Source: Muribaculaceae bacterium
GTDB lineage: Bacteria; Bacteroidota; Bacteroidia; Bacteroidales; Muribaculaceae
Assembly (NCBI GenBank): GCA_029056365.1
Contig: JAIDBM010000282.1
Location: forward strand, 1 to 20,181
DNA length: 20,181 nt
Direction of reading: 5' to 3'
In this document: positions 9,144 to 16,763 of the stretch, piece by piece
Layout: each line of letters begins with the position of its first letter
Numbering within the stretch: the stretch's first letter is position 1
Translations under genes and position numbers: made by a program
Notes under the pieces: generated by a model
Databases searched by the model: none
Seen by the model: only the letters and a program-made list of their open reading frames with translations
What the model was told of the DNA's origin: nothing

Positions 9144-9171
9144 TGCGTACGCCTGCAGGCGTGTATCCGCA
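9144..9171 (+). repeat. Palindrome/hairpin between korB and the membrane protein gene
   Basis: ACGCCTGCAGGCGT (9149-9162) is a perfect 14-bp palindrome. As RNA it gives a 5-bp ACGCC/GGCGT stem with a TGCA loop. The flanks TGCG (9144-9147) and CGCA (9168-9171) can pair below it across a 1x5 internal loop. No T-tract follows, so it is not a classic terminator. It could shape expression between korB and the downstream gene. Confidence 0.35.
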
Positions 9172-9210
9172 TCAGACATGGAAGCTGCGGCCCCCTTGTT
9201 ATCCAATGAC

Positions 9211-10914
9211 ATGAACATGGAAAGATTACAATTATATATAAGTAAATCACTAAGAGGGTTCAAGACCCTGACCAGTATCAACGGAACGGAGTCTGTCCGG
9301 CGTCATCTGCGGGACCTGCGTACCGCACTCGAGACAGTGGCCTATGATTCGGCCGAGAAATGTGTGTTCTATCTTCTGCAATACATCGAGGGCGCCACAT
9401 TCTTTACGGTTCTGCGTACAATTCCCGACAAGCCGCTCGACCACCTTGCCGCCACTATAGCCATACCGGAAGGAACCGTAGTAGAAGCGGAAGACCTTTA
9501 CCAGATAATACGGGAGGTAAGGCGCAAAGTGTCGAATCCCGGCATGAATGCGGAGGATATAGCACAGCTGCGGGTTGTGTTCGCGCGGGAATATCCGGTC
9601 GACCGGGATGCCGGACGTCAGGTGCCGTCGGAGGGCCGTGCTTTTGCGTGCAGATATTTTGGCGGCGATACAGGAGTGAGCTTACGCGATTTTCTTGGCG
9701 ATAATCTTTATCAGCCCATGTTCACCTCATACGCCGGAGTTCTTCTGGCCGATGCCTCTCTGCCATTCACTCTCAGCGGAACAGACCTTACCGACCAGCC
9801 GCTGAGCAAGGTTGTGAATCTGTTGCCGCCGAAACGGATTCCCGACTACGTTCCGCATATATTCCACAGGGTGTTCGACCGCCCCTTCAAGGTAGCACTC
9901 GGGTCAGAGATGGAGATACTCTGGCGGCGTCCGGGATTCGAAGACGTTGTCCAGAGGGTTAATGTCGATGCCGATGGAATCAGACCGGAAGCGGCTGTCA
10001 CTGCCGATTCCCGCAAAACTATATCATCGGCGTCATTTTTTGTAACATCGCGGACCTCCGACAAGCAGTTGCCTGAAGTTAGCATTCGTGTAAATGGAGT
10101 GGAAATTACCGACCGACATGAATTCACCCAGAGCGAGCTTGAAAATGCCCAGGTGTGTATAACCGCGCCAGGCCATCATGCTTACAACGGAACCCTTGAT
10201 CTCGCCTCGACCACACAGGCTTTGATAGAGCTTGCCGAGCGGGAAAGACCCCGTGCCGCAAGCACTGTTGTTGATCCGGAGGCTGTGCGCCGAGCTGCCG
10301 AGGCCACACGTCGTATGAACAGTAATTACCGCCTTGAAAACAATGGCAAGAAGTGGTGGGTGAAGCTACTGCTGATGCTGGGCGGCGTTGTGCTCGCTCT
10401 GGCGATATGTCTGTTGCTCTTTCCTGGACTTTTCGGCGATACATCCGACGAACCGGTGATTCCTCAGCGCCGGGAAGCAGATTCGGTTGCGCCGGCCGCA
10501 TCCATCGCATCCATGAAAATGCAGGCTGGAGAATCTGCCGCGCAGACACCCGGACCGGATTCTACTGCGGCCACAGTTGCTGAAGTAAAGGAAGCCGTCG
10601 ACAATTCCAAGGCCGTGGCCTTCCTCGACGGAAACTCATCGGGTGGATGGTGGAGTGAGAAGGAGCTTGCCGCCTATCCCGAGCTCAAGGGCTTGTATGA
10701 AGCGCTCAACACCTATGATTTCGATGCGCTTACCGAAGTATGGCCACGCCGGTTCCCCGACTGCGAGTGGCTCGGTACAATCGCGCGTCATGCAGCCAAC
10801 GCAAAAGCAAAGAAACTCGATCCGAAAACCGGTGCTCATGCCCCGAACTATACCGGAAGCGGCAGGATACACCGGCGCGAATATATAAACTGGATCGACC
10901 GACGACAGGATTAG
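9211..10914 (+). CDS. Uncharacterised single-pass membrane protein
   Basis: I do not recognise a named family. From the ATG at 9211 the product is 567 residues; ATGs at 9178 and 9217 are alternatives, while an in-frame TTG at 9100 overlaps korB and looks false. The large N-terminal part (1-380) has no signal peptide. It contains a beta-rich segment with V-N-G-V-E-I-T-D and later I-T-A-P-G-H-H-A-Y-N, which resembles a PEGA or carboxypeptidase-regulatory-like sandwich. One hydrophobic helix lies at 386-408. It is preceded by K380-K-W-W-V-K and followed by acidic residues, so the positive-inside rule places the N-terminal part in the cytoplasm and the last 160 residues outside. The outer part has a low-complexity Ala/Pro linker and a compact Trp-rich domain (GGWWSEKELAAYP onward). 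It lies in the korAB transcription unit with no promoter of its own that I can see. Function is unknown. Confidence 0.8.
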   Translation: MNMERLQLYISKSLRGFKTLTSINGTESVRRHLRDLRTALETVAYDSAEKCVFYLLQYIEGATFFTVLRTIPDKPLDHLAATIAIPEGTVVEAEDLYQIIREVRRKVSNPGMNAEDIAQLRVVFAREYPVDRDAGRQVPSEGRAFACRYFGGDTGVSLRDFLGDNLYQPMFTSYAGVLLADASLPFTLSGTDLTDQPLSKVVNLLPPKRIPDYVPHIFHRVFDRPFKVALGSEMEILWRRPGFEDVVQRVNVDADGIRPEAAVTADSRKTISSASFFVTSRTSDKQLPEVSIRVNGVEITDRHEFTQSELENAQVCITAPGHHAYNGTLDLASTTQALIELAERERPRAASTVVDPEAVRRAAEATRRMNSNYRLENNGKKWWVKLLLMLGGVVLALAICLLLFPGLFGDTSDEPVIPQRREADSVAPAASIASMKMQAGESAAQTPGPDSTAATVAEVKEAVDNSKAVAFLDGNSSGGWWSEKELAAYPELKGLYEALNTYDFDALTEVWPRRFPDCEWLGTIARHAANAKAKKLDPKTGAHAPNYTGSGRIHRREYINWIDRRQD

Positions 10915-10947
10915 CCATAACAACTATATCATACTTATTTAATTGGG

Positions 10948-13311
10948 ATGAATCACATAATCAGGGCTACAGCAGCCTTTTTAATCGCGTCTTCGCCTGT
11001 ATCGGCGGTAGCTTATACCGTCGAATCGGTAACTGATGCCGGACGCACTGTCAGGGTAACGGCAATTACCGACAATATAATTCGGGTAAGTAATTATTCG
11101 GAAGGCGAGAATGAATTCACGGGTCCGGCATCGGTCCTCGACACATCGAAGTCCACAGCAACCGTAACGTCTGCGAAGAGTGCCGATGGCCGGGTGGAGT
11201 TTTTTACCACTGCAAGTGGAGTGGACTGTTCTGTAAATACACGTACCGGCGGAGTCACCATCATGTCGGGAGCAAACAGTCTTGTAGCGGACAACGGAGT
11301 GCGTGTGACTGAAAACGGGCACCGTCGTCTGGATCTCTATACTACAGCATCTGGTTCGTTCTACGGCGCCGGCGAGCGCGGCCACAGACTCAATCTGCGT
11401 GGTGACACGCTGGTTATGTATAACAGGCAGAACTACGGATATACAGGATCAGACCCGCGTATAAGCCAGATGAACATCACGATGCCTCTGTTTCTCAGCA
11501 CCGATGGATTCGCACTTGTGTTCGATGATTATGCGGCGGCCGAGATGATACTTTCCAATCCGATAAGCTATATAAGCGAGAGCAACCGTCCGGTTTCATA
11601 TTACTATGTAAGCGGGGTCGGAAGCCTGGCCGAGCTTACCGGTCGGCTGACTGAACTCACCGGTCGTCAGGATTTGCCTCCGTTCTGGGCCATGGGATAT
11701 ATTACCTCCAAATACGGATATCACGACCGGGCCGAGACTCTTGGCACTATCGATACTCTGCGACGGCATGGTTATCCGGTCGACGGCATTGTGCTTGATC
11801 TCTACTGGTATGGCAAAGAGCAGGATATGGGACGCCTCGACTGGGAGCCGTCGCAGTGGCCCGACCACGCCCGCATGCTCGACAAGCTTAAAAAGCAGGG
11901 AGTGAATCTTATAGCGATTTCGCAGCCGTATGTGCTGCGCAACGGAAAAGCGATAGACAATTACCGGATGGCCGACAGTCTCGGCCTGTTTGTACAGTCG
12001 CCCGAAGGAGGCCATCAGGAGGTTGAGATATGGGTAGGCGAAGGAGGTATGTGGGATATGAGCAATGCCGATACCCGCAAGTGGCTGTATGATCGATACA
12101 AGGCGCTGACCGACGGAGGAGTTACAGGCTGGTGGGGCGATCTCGGCGAGCCGGAGGTGCATCCGGAGACCGGCATTCATGCCAATGGCCTGACAGCCCG
12201 CCAATACCATAATCAGTATGGCAACGACTGGTCGTCGGTGATATATGAGCTTTTTAAAAAGGAATACCCCGAAACCCGACTGATGACAATGATGCGGGGC
12301 GGTACTACAGGTCTGCAGCGATACAATGTATATCCATGGAGTACCGATGTGTCGCGGTCGTGGGGCGGTCTTGCCCCGCAGATTATCATAATGCTTAACT
12401 CCGGACTCAGCGGTCTGGGATATATGGGGCACGATGTTGGCGGATTTGCGGTAGACCCCGAAAAACCGTATGACGCCGAACTTTATGTGCGTTGGCTGCA
12501 GCTCGGACTTTTCTCGCCCATATTGCGCACACACGCGCAGCTGTATGCCGAGCCGTACAATTATCCGCAGCACGAGGCAGTGGTGAAATCGCTTGTAAAG
12601 GAGCGCTACCGCTGGCTGCCGTACAATTACACACTTGCATATGAGAACGCGTCGAAGGGATGGCCTCTGGTTCGTCCGCTGGAGTTCCATGGCAAGGCTA
12701 CAGGCCGCTTCGACAATGTTACCGACGAGTACCTCTGGGGGCGCGATGTGCTGGTAGCGCCTGTAATGACACAGGGCGCCACAAGTCGCCGTGTGGTGTT
12801 CCCCGCTGGACAATGGTACGATTATAATAACCCCGCACGTGTTTTCTGCGGTGGAGATACAATCGAATATGACGCGCCGCTTGAGATGTTGCCGCTTTTT
12901 GTGCGGGCCGGAGCGTTCCTGCCTTCGGCTGAATACGCCATGCGCAATACGGGCGACTACAACCCCGGGGAAATATGTGTGAGCTATTATCGGCAGGACA
13001 AGGGCCGGAGTTCGTTTACAATGTACGACGACGACCGTTTGTCGGCCGGTTCGCTTGCCGAGGGCCGGTACAGGCTCACTACATTCACATCCGATGTGCG
13101 CCCGGACGGTTCGCTTATGATTGAGCTTTCCTCCGAGGGCAGTTACAAAGGCGCTTCGTCGAAAGTAAGATATTCATTTGTTTTGTATGGATTTGAATCG
13201 GCGCCTGCCGTGGTGGATGCCGATGGAAAGAATGTGAAGTTCACTTACGACAGCGCTGACCGGAGTGTGCGCTTCACACTTGTAAACCCGTTGAAGATTA
13301 ATATAAGATAA
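10948..13311 (+). CDS. Secreted GH31 alpha-glucosidase or alpha-glucosyltransferase
   Basis: This 787-residue protein belongs to glycoside hydrolase family 31. A signal peptide covers about 1-22 (ending VSAVA), so it acts in the periplasm or outside. An N-terminal beta-sandwich precedes a TIM barrel. The nucleophile is D398 in G-W-W-G-D-L-G-E-P-E, and the likely acid/base is D467 in Y-P-W-S-T-D-V-S-R-S-W. The GHDVGGF motif follows. C-terminal beta domains complete the usual family layout. The WWGDLGEPE version of the motif recalls the GH31 group that includes 4-alpha-glucosyltransferases, so transglycosylation is possible; hydrolysis of alpha-glucosides is the default reading. No SusC/SusD pair is nearby. 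It starts 33 bases after the membrane protein and ends 6 bases before riboflavin synthase, so it is probably part of the same transcript. Confidence 0.9.
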   Translation: MNHIIRATAAFLIASSPVSAVAYTVESVTDAGRTVRVTAITDNIIRVSNYSEGENEFTGPASVLDTSKSTATVTSAKSADGRVEFFTTASGVDCSVNTRTGGVTIMSGANSLVADNGVRVTENGHRRLDLYTTASGSFYGAGERGHRLNLRGDTLVMYNRQNYGYTGSDPRISQMNITMPLFLSTDGFALVFDDYAAAEMILSNPISYISESNRPVSYYYVSGVGSLAELTGRLTELTGRQDLPPFWAMGYITSKYGYHDRAETLGTIDTLRRHGYPVDGIVLDLYWYGKEQDMGRLDWEPSQWPDHARMLDKLKKQGVNLIAISQPYVLRNGKAIDNYRMADSLGLFVQSPEGGHQEVEIWVGEGGMWDMSNADTRKWLYDRYKALTDGGVTGWWGDLGEPEVHPETGIHANGLTARQYHNQYGNDWSSVIYELFKKEYPETRLMTMMRGGTTGLQRYNVYPWSTDVSRSWGGLAPQIIIMLNSGLSGLGYMGHDVGGFAVDPEKPYDAELYVRWLQLGLFSPILRTHAQLYAEPYNYPQHEAVVKSLVKERYRWLPYNYTLAYENASKGWPLVRPLEFHGKATGRFDNVTDEYLWGRDVLVAPVMTQGATSRRVVFPAGQWYDYNNPARVFCGGDTIEYDAPLEMLPLFVRAGAFLPSAEYAMRNTGDYNPGEICVSYYRQDKGRSSFTMYDDDRLSAGSLAEGRYRLTTFTSDVRPDGSLMIELSSEGSYKGASSKVRYSFVLYGFESAPAVVDADGKNVKFTYDSADRSVRFTLVNPLKINIR

Positions 13312-13317
13312 GGATAT

Positions 13318-13920
13318 ATGTTTTCAGGAATAGTAGAAGAGGCAGCCACTGTGGTGGCTGCGGATATGTCCGGCGGAAATCTGCAGTTGCGTGTACGCAG
13401 CTCCTTTGCCGGAGAGTTGAAAATCGACCAGTCGGTGGCCCATAACGGAGTGTGTCTGACGGTAGTTGAGCTTTTCCCTGATTCAACCTACACGGTAACA
13501 GCGATACAGGAGACACTCGACCGGTCGAACCTCGGACGTCTCGGAGTGGGCGACAAGGTGAATCTTGAGCGAAGCATGATGCTCAACGGGCGTCTTGACG
13601 GACATATCGTGCAGGGCCACGTCGACTGCACTGCGGTATGCACTGCGGTGGAGGAAGTCGATGGCAGCCATTATTTCAGTTTCCGTTATGATATTCCGGC
13701 GGATATGGCACGCAAGGGTTACATGACAGTGGAAAAAGGTTCGGTGACTGTAAACGGAGTCAGCCTCACTGTGTGCGACAGCACAAGCGATTCATTCCGG
13801 GTTGCCATAATACCCTATACGCTTGAGCACACCAATTTCTGTCAGATTAAGAAAGGAAGTGTGGTGAACCTTGAATTCGACATCATAGGTAAATACCTGG
13901 CCAAGCTGAAGGAATTCTGA
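13318..13920 (+). CDS. ribE: Riboflavin synthase, alpha subunit
   Basis: This 200-residue cytoplasmic enzyme performs the last step of riboflavin synthesis: two molecules of 6,7-dimethyl-8-ribityllumazine give riboflavin and a pyrimidine. The start M-F-S-G-I-V-E is diagnostic. The two tandem lumazine-binding domains are visible: the first runs about 1-96, and the second starts around G-H-V-D-C (near 100) and has a repeat of N-G-V-C-L-T as N-G-V-S-L-T. Length is normal for the family. Only six bases separate it from the GH31 stop, so no FMN riboswitch can lie directly in front. The stop is one base from the stop of the convergent gene on the minus strand. The symbol ribE is used here for the synthase; some schemes call it ribC. 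Confidence 0.95.
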   Translation: MFSGIVEEAATVVAADMSGGNLQLRVRSSFAGELKIDQSVAHNGVCLTVVELFPDSTYTVTAIQETLDRSNLGRLGVGDKVNLERSMMLNGRLDGHIVQGHVDCTAVCTAVEEVDGSHYFSFRYDIPADMARKGYMTVEKGSVTVNGVSLTVCDSTSDSFRVAIIPYTLEHTNFCQIKKGSVVNLEFDIIGKYLAKLKEF

Positions 13921-13921
13921 A

Positions 13922-15772
13922 TCAGAGCATGATTTTCTGCCGTGCGATTATATAGACGCCGTGCGGCAGATTCTCGATGGCCGTTTTGCCGGCGCTGTAG
14001 TATATATGGCGCAGCGGACGGCCATCGGCTGTATAGAGCGTGGTTGTGCCGGGTGTCTGTGACTCGATGATGATGCTTGAACCGCAGGCGGTGACGCCGA
14101 GAGTACTTCCGGCAGTTATGTCTGACGTTCCTGCCGATGTGATGCGTATCGACACTATGCGCGACCAGATTGATTCTGTATCTTTATAGGAATGGGCCTT
14201 GAACCGGTATTGTACCAGTCCGGCTGGAACATCGAAGTCGCGGAAAAAAGTCTCGCGACCCTGTTTGTAGTCTTTCCCCGGTTCGATAAAAGCTATGTCT
14301 TCCCATTGCAGACCGTCGGTTCGCCGTTGTACGGTGTATCCGGTACAGGTTTCGCCGTTATGGTCGTAGAAATCGATGCGGACACGCTTGTTTGAGTACC
14401 TTATGCCTTTGATTCGTGGTGGCGCTATGCGCCAGTGGTGGATGTATTCGCACTCGCGGTTGAATGCCGGGCGGGAATTGAAGTCGGCGAATATCTGTCC
14501 GGCCGGAGTCAGCTTGTCGCCAATGGCAATGGCTCTGGCATCTTCCACCCAGTTGTAGAAGGCATGCCGTTCGAGCCACGGGCATTTGTCGAAAGCATCC
14601 AGCGCTTTTTCCAGCCATCGGCATTGAACTTCGGAATTTGCCCGGGTGTGCGGCCGGGGAACATCAACCGTGTTACCGTTTTCATCGGGTATTATGTTGA
14701 AATCGGCATCGCGCTGCGGTCCGTGTTGGTCGGGCCAGTATTCGTTTGTCCAGTTTGCGCCGTTGTTCCATTCGGTTATCCACATCGGGCGCCCTCCGTA
14801 GGTGTTGCGGCATAAGTCTGAAATGGTATTGGCCAGTGCATACGGGTCCTGGGAGTCCCAATACATATGTGTCGCCACAAAGTCAACCCGATAGTTCAGC
14901 GAGTCGGCTTTGGCGAGAACTTCCCGAAGCCATTGTTTGTTTATATTGTCGGGCGCCGGCGAGCCGATACGCAGTCCCGATTTCATGAATTCGGGCCATA
15001 AGTCGATAGCTATTTCCGTGCCGAGGTCCGATTGGTCGGCATGGTCGGGTTCGTTGAATCCGAGAACCGATGCAGTTTCTGTTCGTGATGCGATGTTTTC
15101 CCAGCTGTCCCACCATCGGTTATGGCGCATGGGTACATATTCGCAATCGGCCGATGAACTCGCGCCTGCACCCCAGTCATAGAACCATGCGGAGCGGGTC
15201 AGCTCCGGATATTGTTCCCCTCCGGAAAACCCGCGTTTGCCGGTCCAGTCGTGTCGGCATACCCTTATGAAGGAAACGAAATCGAGTCCCTCCGGCATCT
15301 GATTCACAATCAGGTCGTCGTCATCGGCTATGAAAACCCGGGAGTATCCTGTGCCGTCGGGGTTATTGGCCATGGTGCATGAAAATCCGCGTTTCAGGCG
15401 GAACGAACGTATTGAGTTGTCGAATCCGCCGATTGATTCTTCGGGAAGCAGCTGTTGTTCTTCCGTAGTTTCGGACCGATAATATCGGTCGTATTGCAGC
15501 ACCATGTTTTCGCCGTTGCAGTTTTCCTGTTTGTACACTGTAAGAGGATTACTCCAGCCGTCGGCTATCACAATGGCGCCGTTGCCGTATCTGGAGAGTC
15601 TGTCGCGGGAGGCATCGAATTCCCGTCCGTCTATGGTAATTTCCGAAGTGTTCACTTCGGAGCACCGGCGGTTTTCGAAAATATGGCAATCGCCCTGGTT
15701 CCGGAGATTGATTTGCCCTGACAAAAACAGGGCCGGAATAAAAGAGATGGATGCAATGACAAATTTCTTCAT
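13922..15772 (-). CDS. Secreted multidomain protein: crystallin-like, GH128-like, FnIII-like and sorting-domain-like
   Basis: This 616-residue protein has a signal peptide (1-19, ending LFLSG). Residues 65-172 look like two beta-gamma-crystallin motifs: L-T-V-Y-K-Q-E-N-C-N-G then F-D-N-S-I-R-S-F, and a second ending in D-F-V-S-F-I-R-V. Residues 190-420 form a glycoside hydrolase core resembling GH128/Asl1 beta-1,3-glucanases. Its acid/base is likely E241 in L-G-F-N-E-P-D and its nucleophile E334 in W-I-T-E-W-N. A fibronectin III-like domain follows (about 440-545). The last 65 residues, with L-Y-T-A-D-G-R-P-L and L-P-H-G-V-Y-I-I-A, resemble a type IX secretion type A sorting domain. A role in degrading or binding a beta-glucan at the cell surface is inferred. 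It stands alone, with its own promoter box and no transporter genes beside it. Confidence 0.82.
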   Translation of the reverse strand: MKKFVIASISFIPALFLSGQINLRNQGDCHIFENRRCSEVNTSEITIDGREFDASRDRLSRYGNGAIVIADGWSNPLTVYKQENCNGENMVLQYDRYYRSETTEEQQLLPEESIGGFDNSIRSFRLKRGFSCTMANNPDGTGYSRVFIADDDDLIVNQMPEGLDFVSFIRVCRHDWTGKRGFSGGEQYPELTRSAWFYDWGAGASSSADCEYVPMRHNRWWDSWENIASRTETASVLGFNEPDHADQSDLGTEIAIDLWPEFMKSGLRIGSPAPDNINKQWLREVLAKADSLNYRVDFVATHMYWDSQDPYALANTISDLCRNTYGGRPMWITEWNNGANWTNEYWPDQHGPQRDADFNIIPDENGNTVDVPRPHTRANSEVQCRWLEKALDAFDKCPWLERHAFYNWVEDARAIAIGDKLTPAGQIFADFNSRPAFNRECEYIHHWRIAPPRIKGIRYSNKRVRIDFYDHNGETCTGYTVQRRTDGLQWEDIAFIEPGKDYKQGRETFFRDFDVPAGLVQYRFKAHSYKDTESIWSRIVSIRITSAGTSDITAGSTLGVTACGSSIIIESQTPGTTTLYTADGRPLRHIYYSAGKTAIENLPHGVYIIARQKIML

Positions 15773-15779
15773 GGTGGTG

Positions 15780-15787
15780 CAAAATTA
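15780..15787 (-). promoter_or_regulatory. Probable -7 box of the GH128-like gene
   Basis: TAATTTTG on the minus strand fits TAnnTTTG exactly, and only 7 bases separate it from the ATG at 15772. No good -33 TTTG is present at the right distance. The remaining gap back to the PfkB-like stop (15773-15899, 127 bases) holds an 8-bp palindrome CGGGCCCG (15865-15872). That palindrome lies inside a weak GGAAC/GTTCC pairing (15843-15847 with 15885-15889). It has no convincing terminator. Confidence 0.4.
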
Positions 15788-15899
15788 ATATGCAGCCGCC
15801 GGAAAGGAAGATACCGGATTATGAAACAAACGGAAGAAAATCGGAACGGGGGTGTCACTGCATTCGGGCCCGCTTTACATTACAGTTCCCCGATGAGCA

Positions 15900-16763
15900 C
15901 TAAACACGGAAGGCCGCAGCCTGGGCAAGTACTTTTGAGCGGATGTCGTGGGGTGGAGTGTCAAGAATTTCCGGAGTGGCGTTGAGTTCGTACAGTGCGC
16001 TTATCACCCCTGCCACAACTCCTGCCCGCCAGCTGAGATTCTGCAGACGGTCGGAAGGAATGTCTACCGAAGTCACCTCTTTGCCGCTGTAATAGCTGAT
16101 GCGGTGGTTGTTGATGTCGACACTTACGAGCGAGCGGCAATAAAAGTCGATATGGTTGTGATATGCGGCATTCTCGGTGTCGGCGCCGAAAATCAGACGC
16201 AGGTCGGCATCGCGGGCAATGACGACATTGGCGAATTCAAGATTCTCGAGTATCGCCGGCATGATGCGGGTTATGCGCGGTTCCATCTGAGGCAGGAATC
16301 CGGGCAGATAAACGAGCACGGCCTTGCGTTCGCTGCAGTGTTGCAGGAGCTGTGTGATCCGCGGACGCATGCGTCGGTCGAGAGCGTAGAAACCGCCGAA
16401 CAGAACAATGTCGCCTTCGTTTACACGTGGCCATACTATATCGAAACATTCATCGGGGTATTGCTCATAGCGGGTCACTGCCGACAGTCCGGAGTTGTCG
16501 GTAAAATACAGGGTTATCGGGGTGCGTCCGTCGGGATAGCGGTCTACGGAACTGATGTCTACACCGGAATCTTTCAGGAACCCGGTAACAATGTCGCCGA
16601 CATTGTCGGTCGAAGCTTCCGATGCCATTATCACGGGCAGTTTCATTCCGGCCAGCAGTGCGGCGGCATTCACGATGCGTCCGCCCGGCATGCTGTCGAC
16701 AGGCTTGCCGTCGCGGAATATTATATCGAGTCCGCACTCGCCGATACAGATTATTTTTTTCAT
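15900..16763 (-). CDS. PfkB-fold protein with degenerate kinase motifs
   Basis: This 287-residue protein has the ribokinase/PfkB fold, as shown by I-G-E-C-G-L-D-I-I-F (7-16) and P-G-G-R-I-V-N-A-A (26-34). The start is the ATG at 16763 because it overlaps the SIS gene's stop (ATGA) and gives the usual N-terminus; the reading frame continues further upstream inside the SIS gene. The catalytic signature, normally D-T-x-G-A-G-D, reads Q241-N-L-S-W-R-A-G-V-V-A-G (to 252), so the catalytic Asp and the GAGD anion hole are gone. The usual D-P-N-x-R reads L153-P-G-F-L, and the ATP-site T-x-G-x-x-G reads S214-V-D-I-N-N. It may be a pseudokinase that binds a sugar or a partner, or a kinase with a diverged mechanism. 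Family and fold are clear, activity is not. Confidence 0.8.
   Translation of the reverse strand: MKKIICIGECGLDIIFRDGKPVDSMPGGRIVNAAALLAGMKLPVIMASEASTDNVGDIVTGFLKDSGVDISSVDRYPDGRTPITLYFTDNSGLSAVTRYEQYPDECFDIVWPRVNEGDIVLFGGFYALDRRMRPRITQLLQHCSERKAVLVYLPGFLPQMEPRITRIMPAILENLEFANVVIARDADLRLIFGADTENAAYHNHIDFYCRSLVSVDINNHRISYYSGKEVTSVDIPSDRLQNLSWRAGVVAGVISALYELNATPEILDTPPHDIRSKVLAQAAAFRV

Noticed and set aside
9100..9210. TTG start of the membrane protein overlapping korB
   Set aside because: The added residues cover an intercistronic hairpin and look non-coding; ATGs at 9211 or 9217 are better starts.
11596..12813. 405-codon open frame antisense to the GH31 gene
   Set aside because: It lies wholly inside a well-supported gene, its translation has no recognisable motif, and long antisense frames are common in codon-biased, moderately high-GC genes.
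13312..13317. FMN riboswitch in front of ribE
   Set aside because: Only six bases separate ribE from the GH31 stop, and no FMN-element sequence was recognised nearby.
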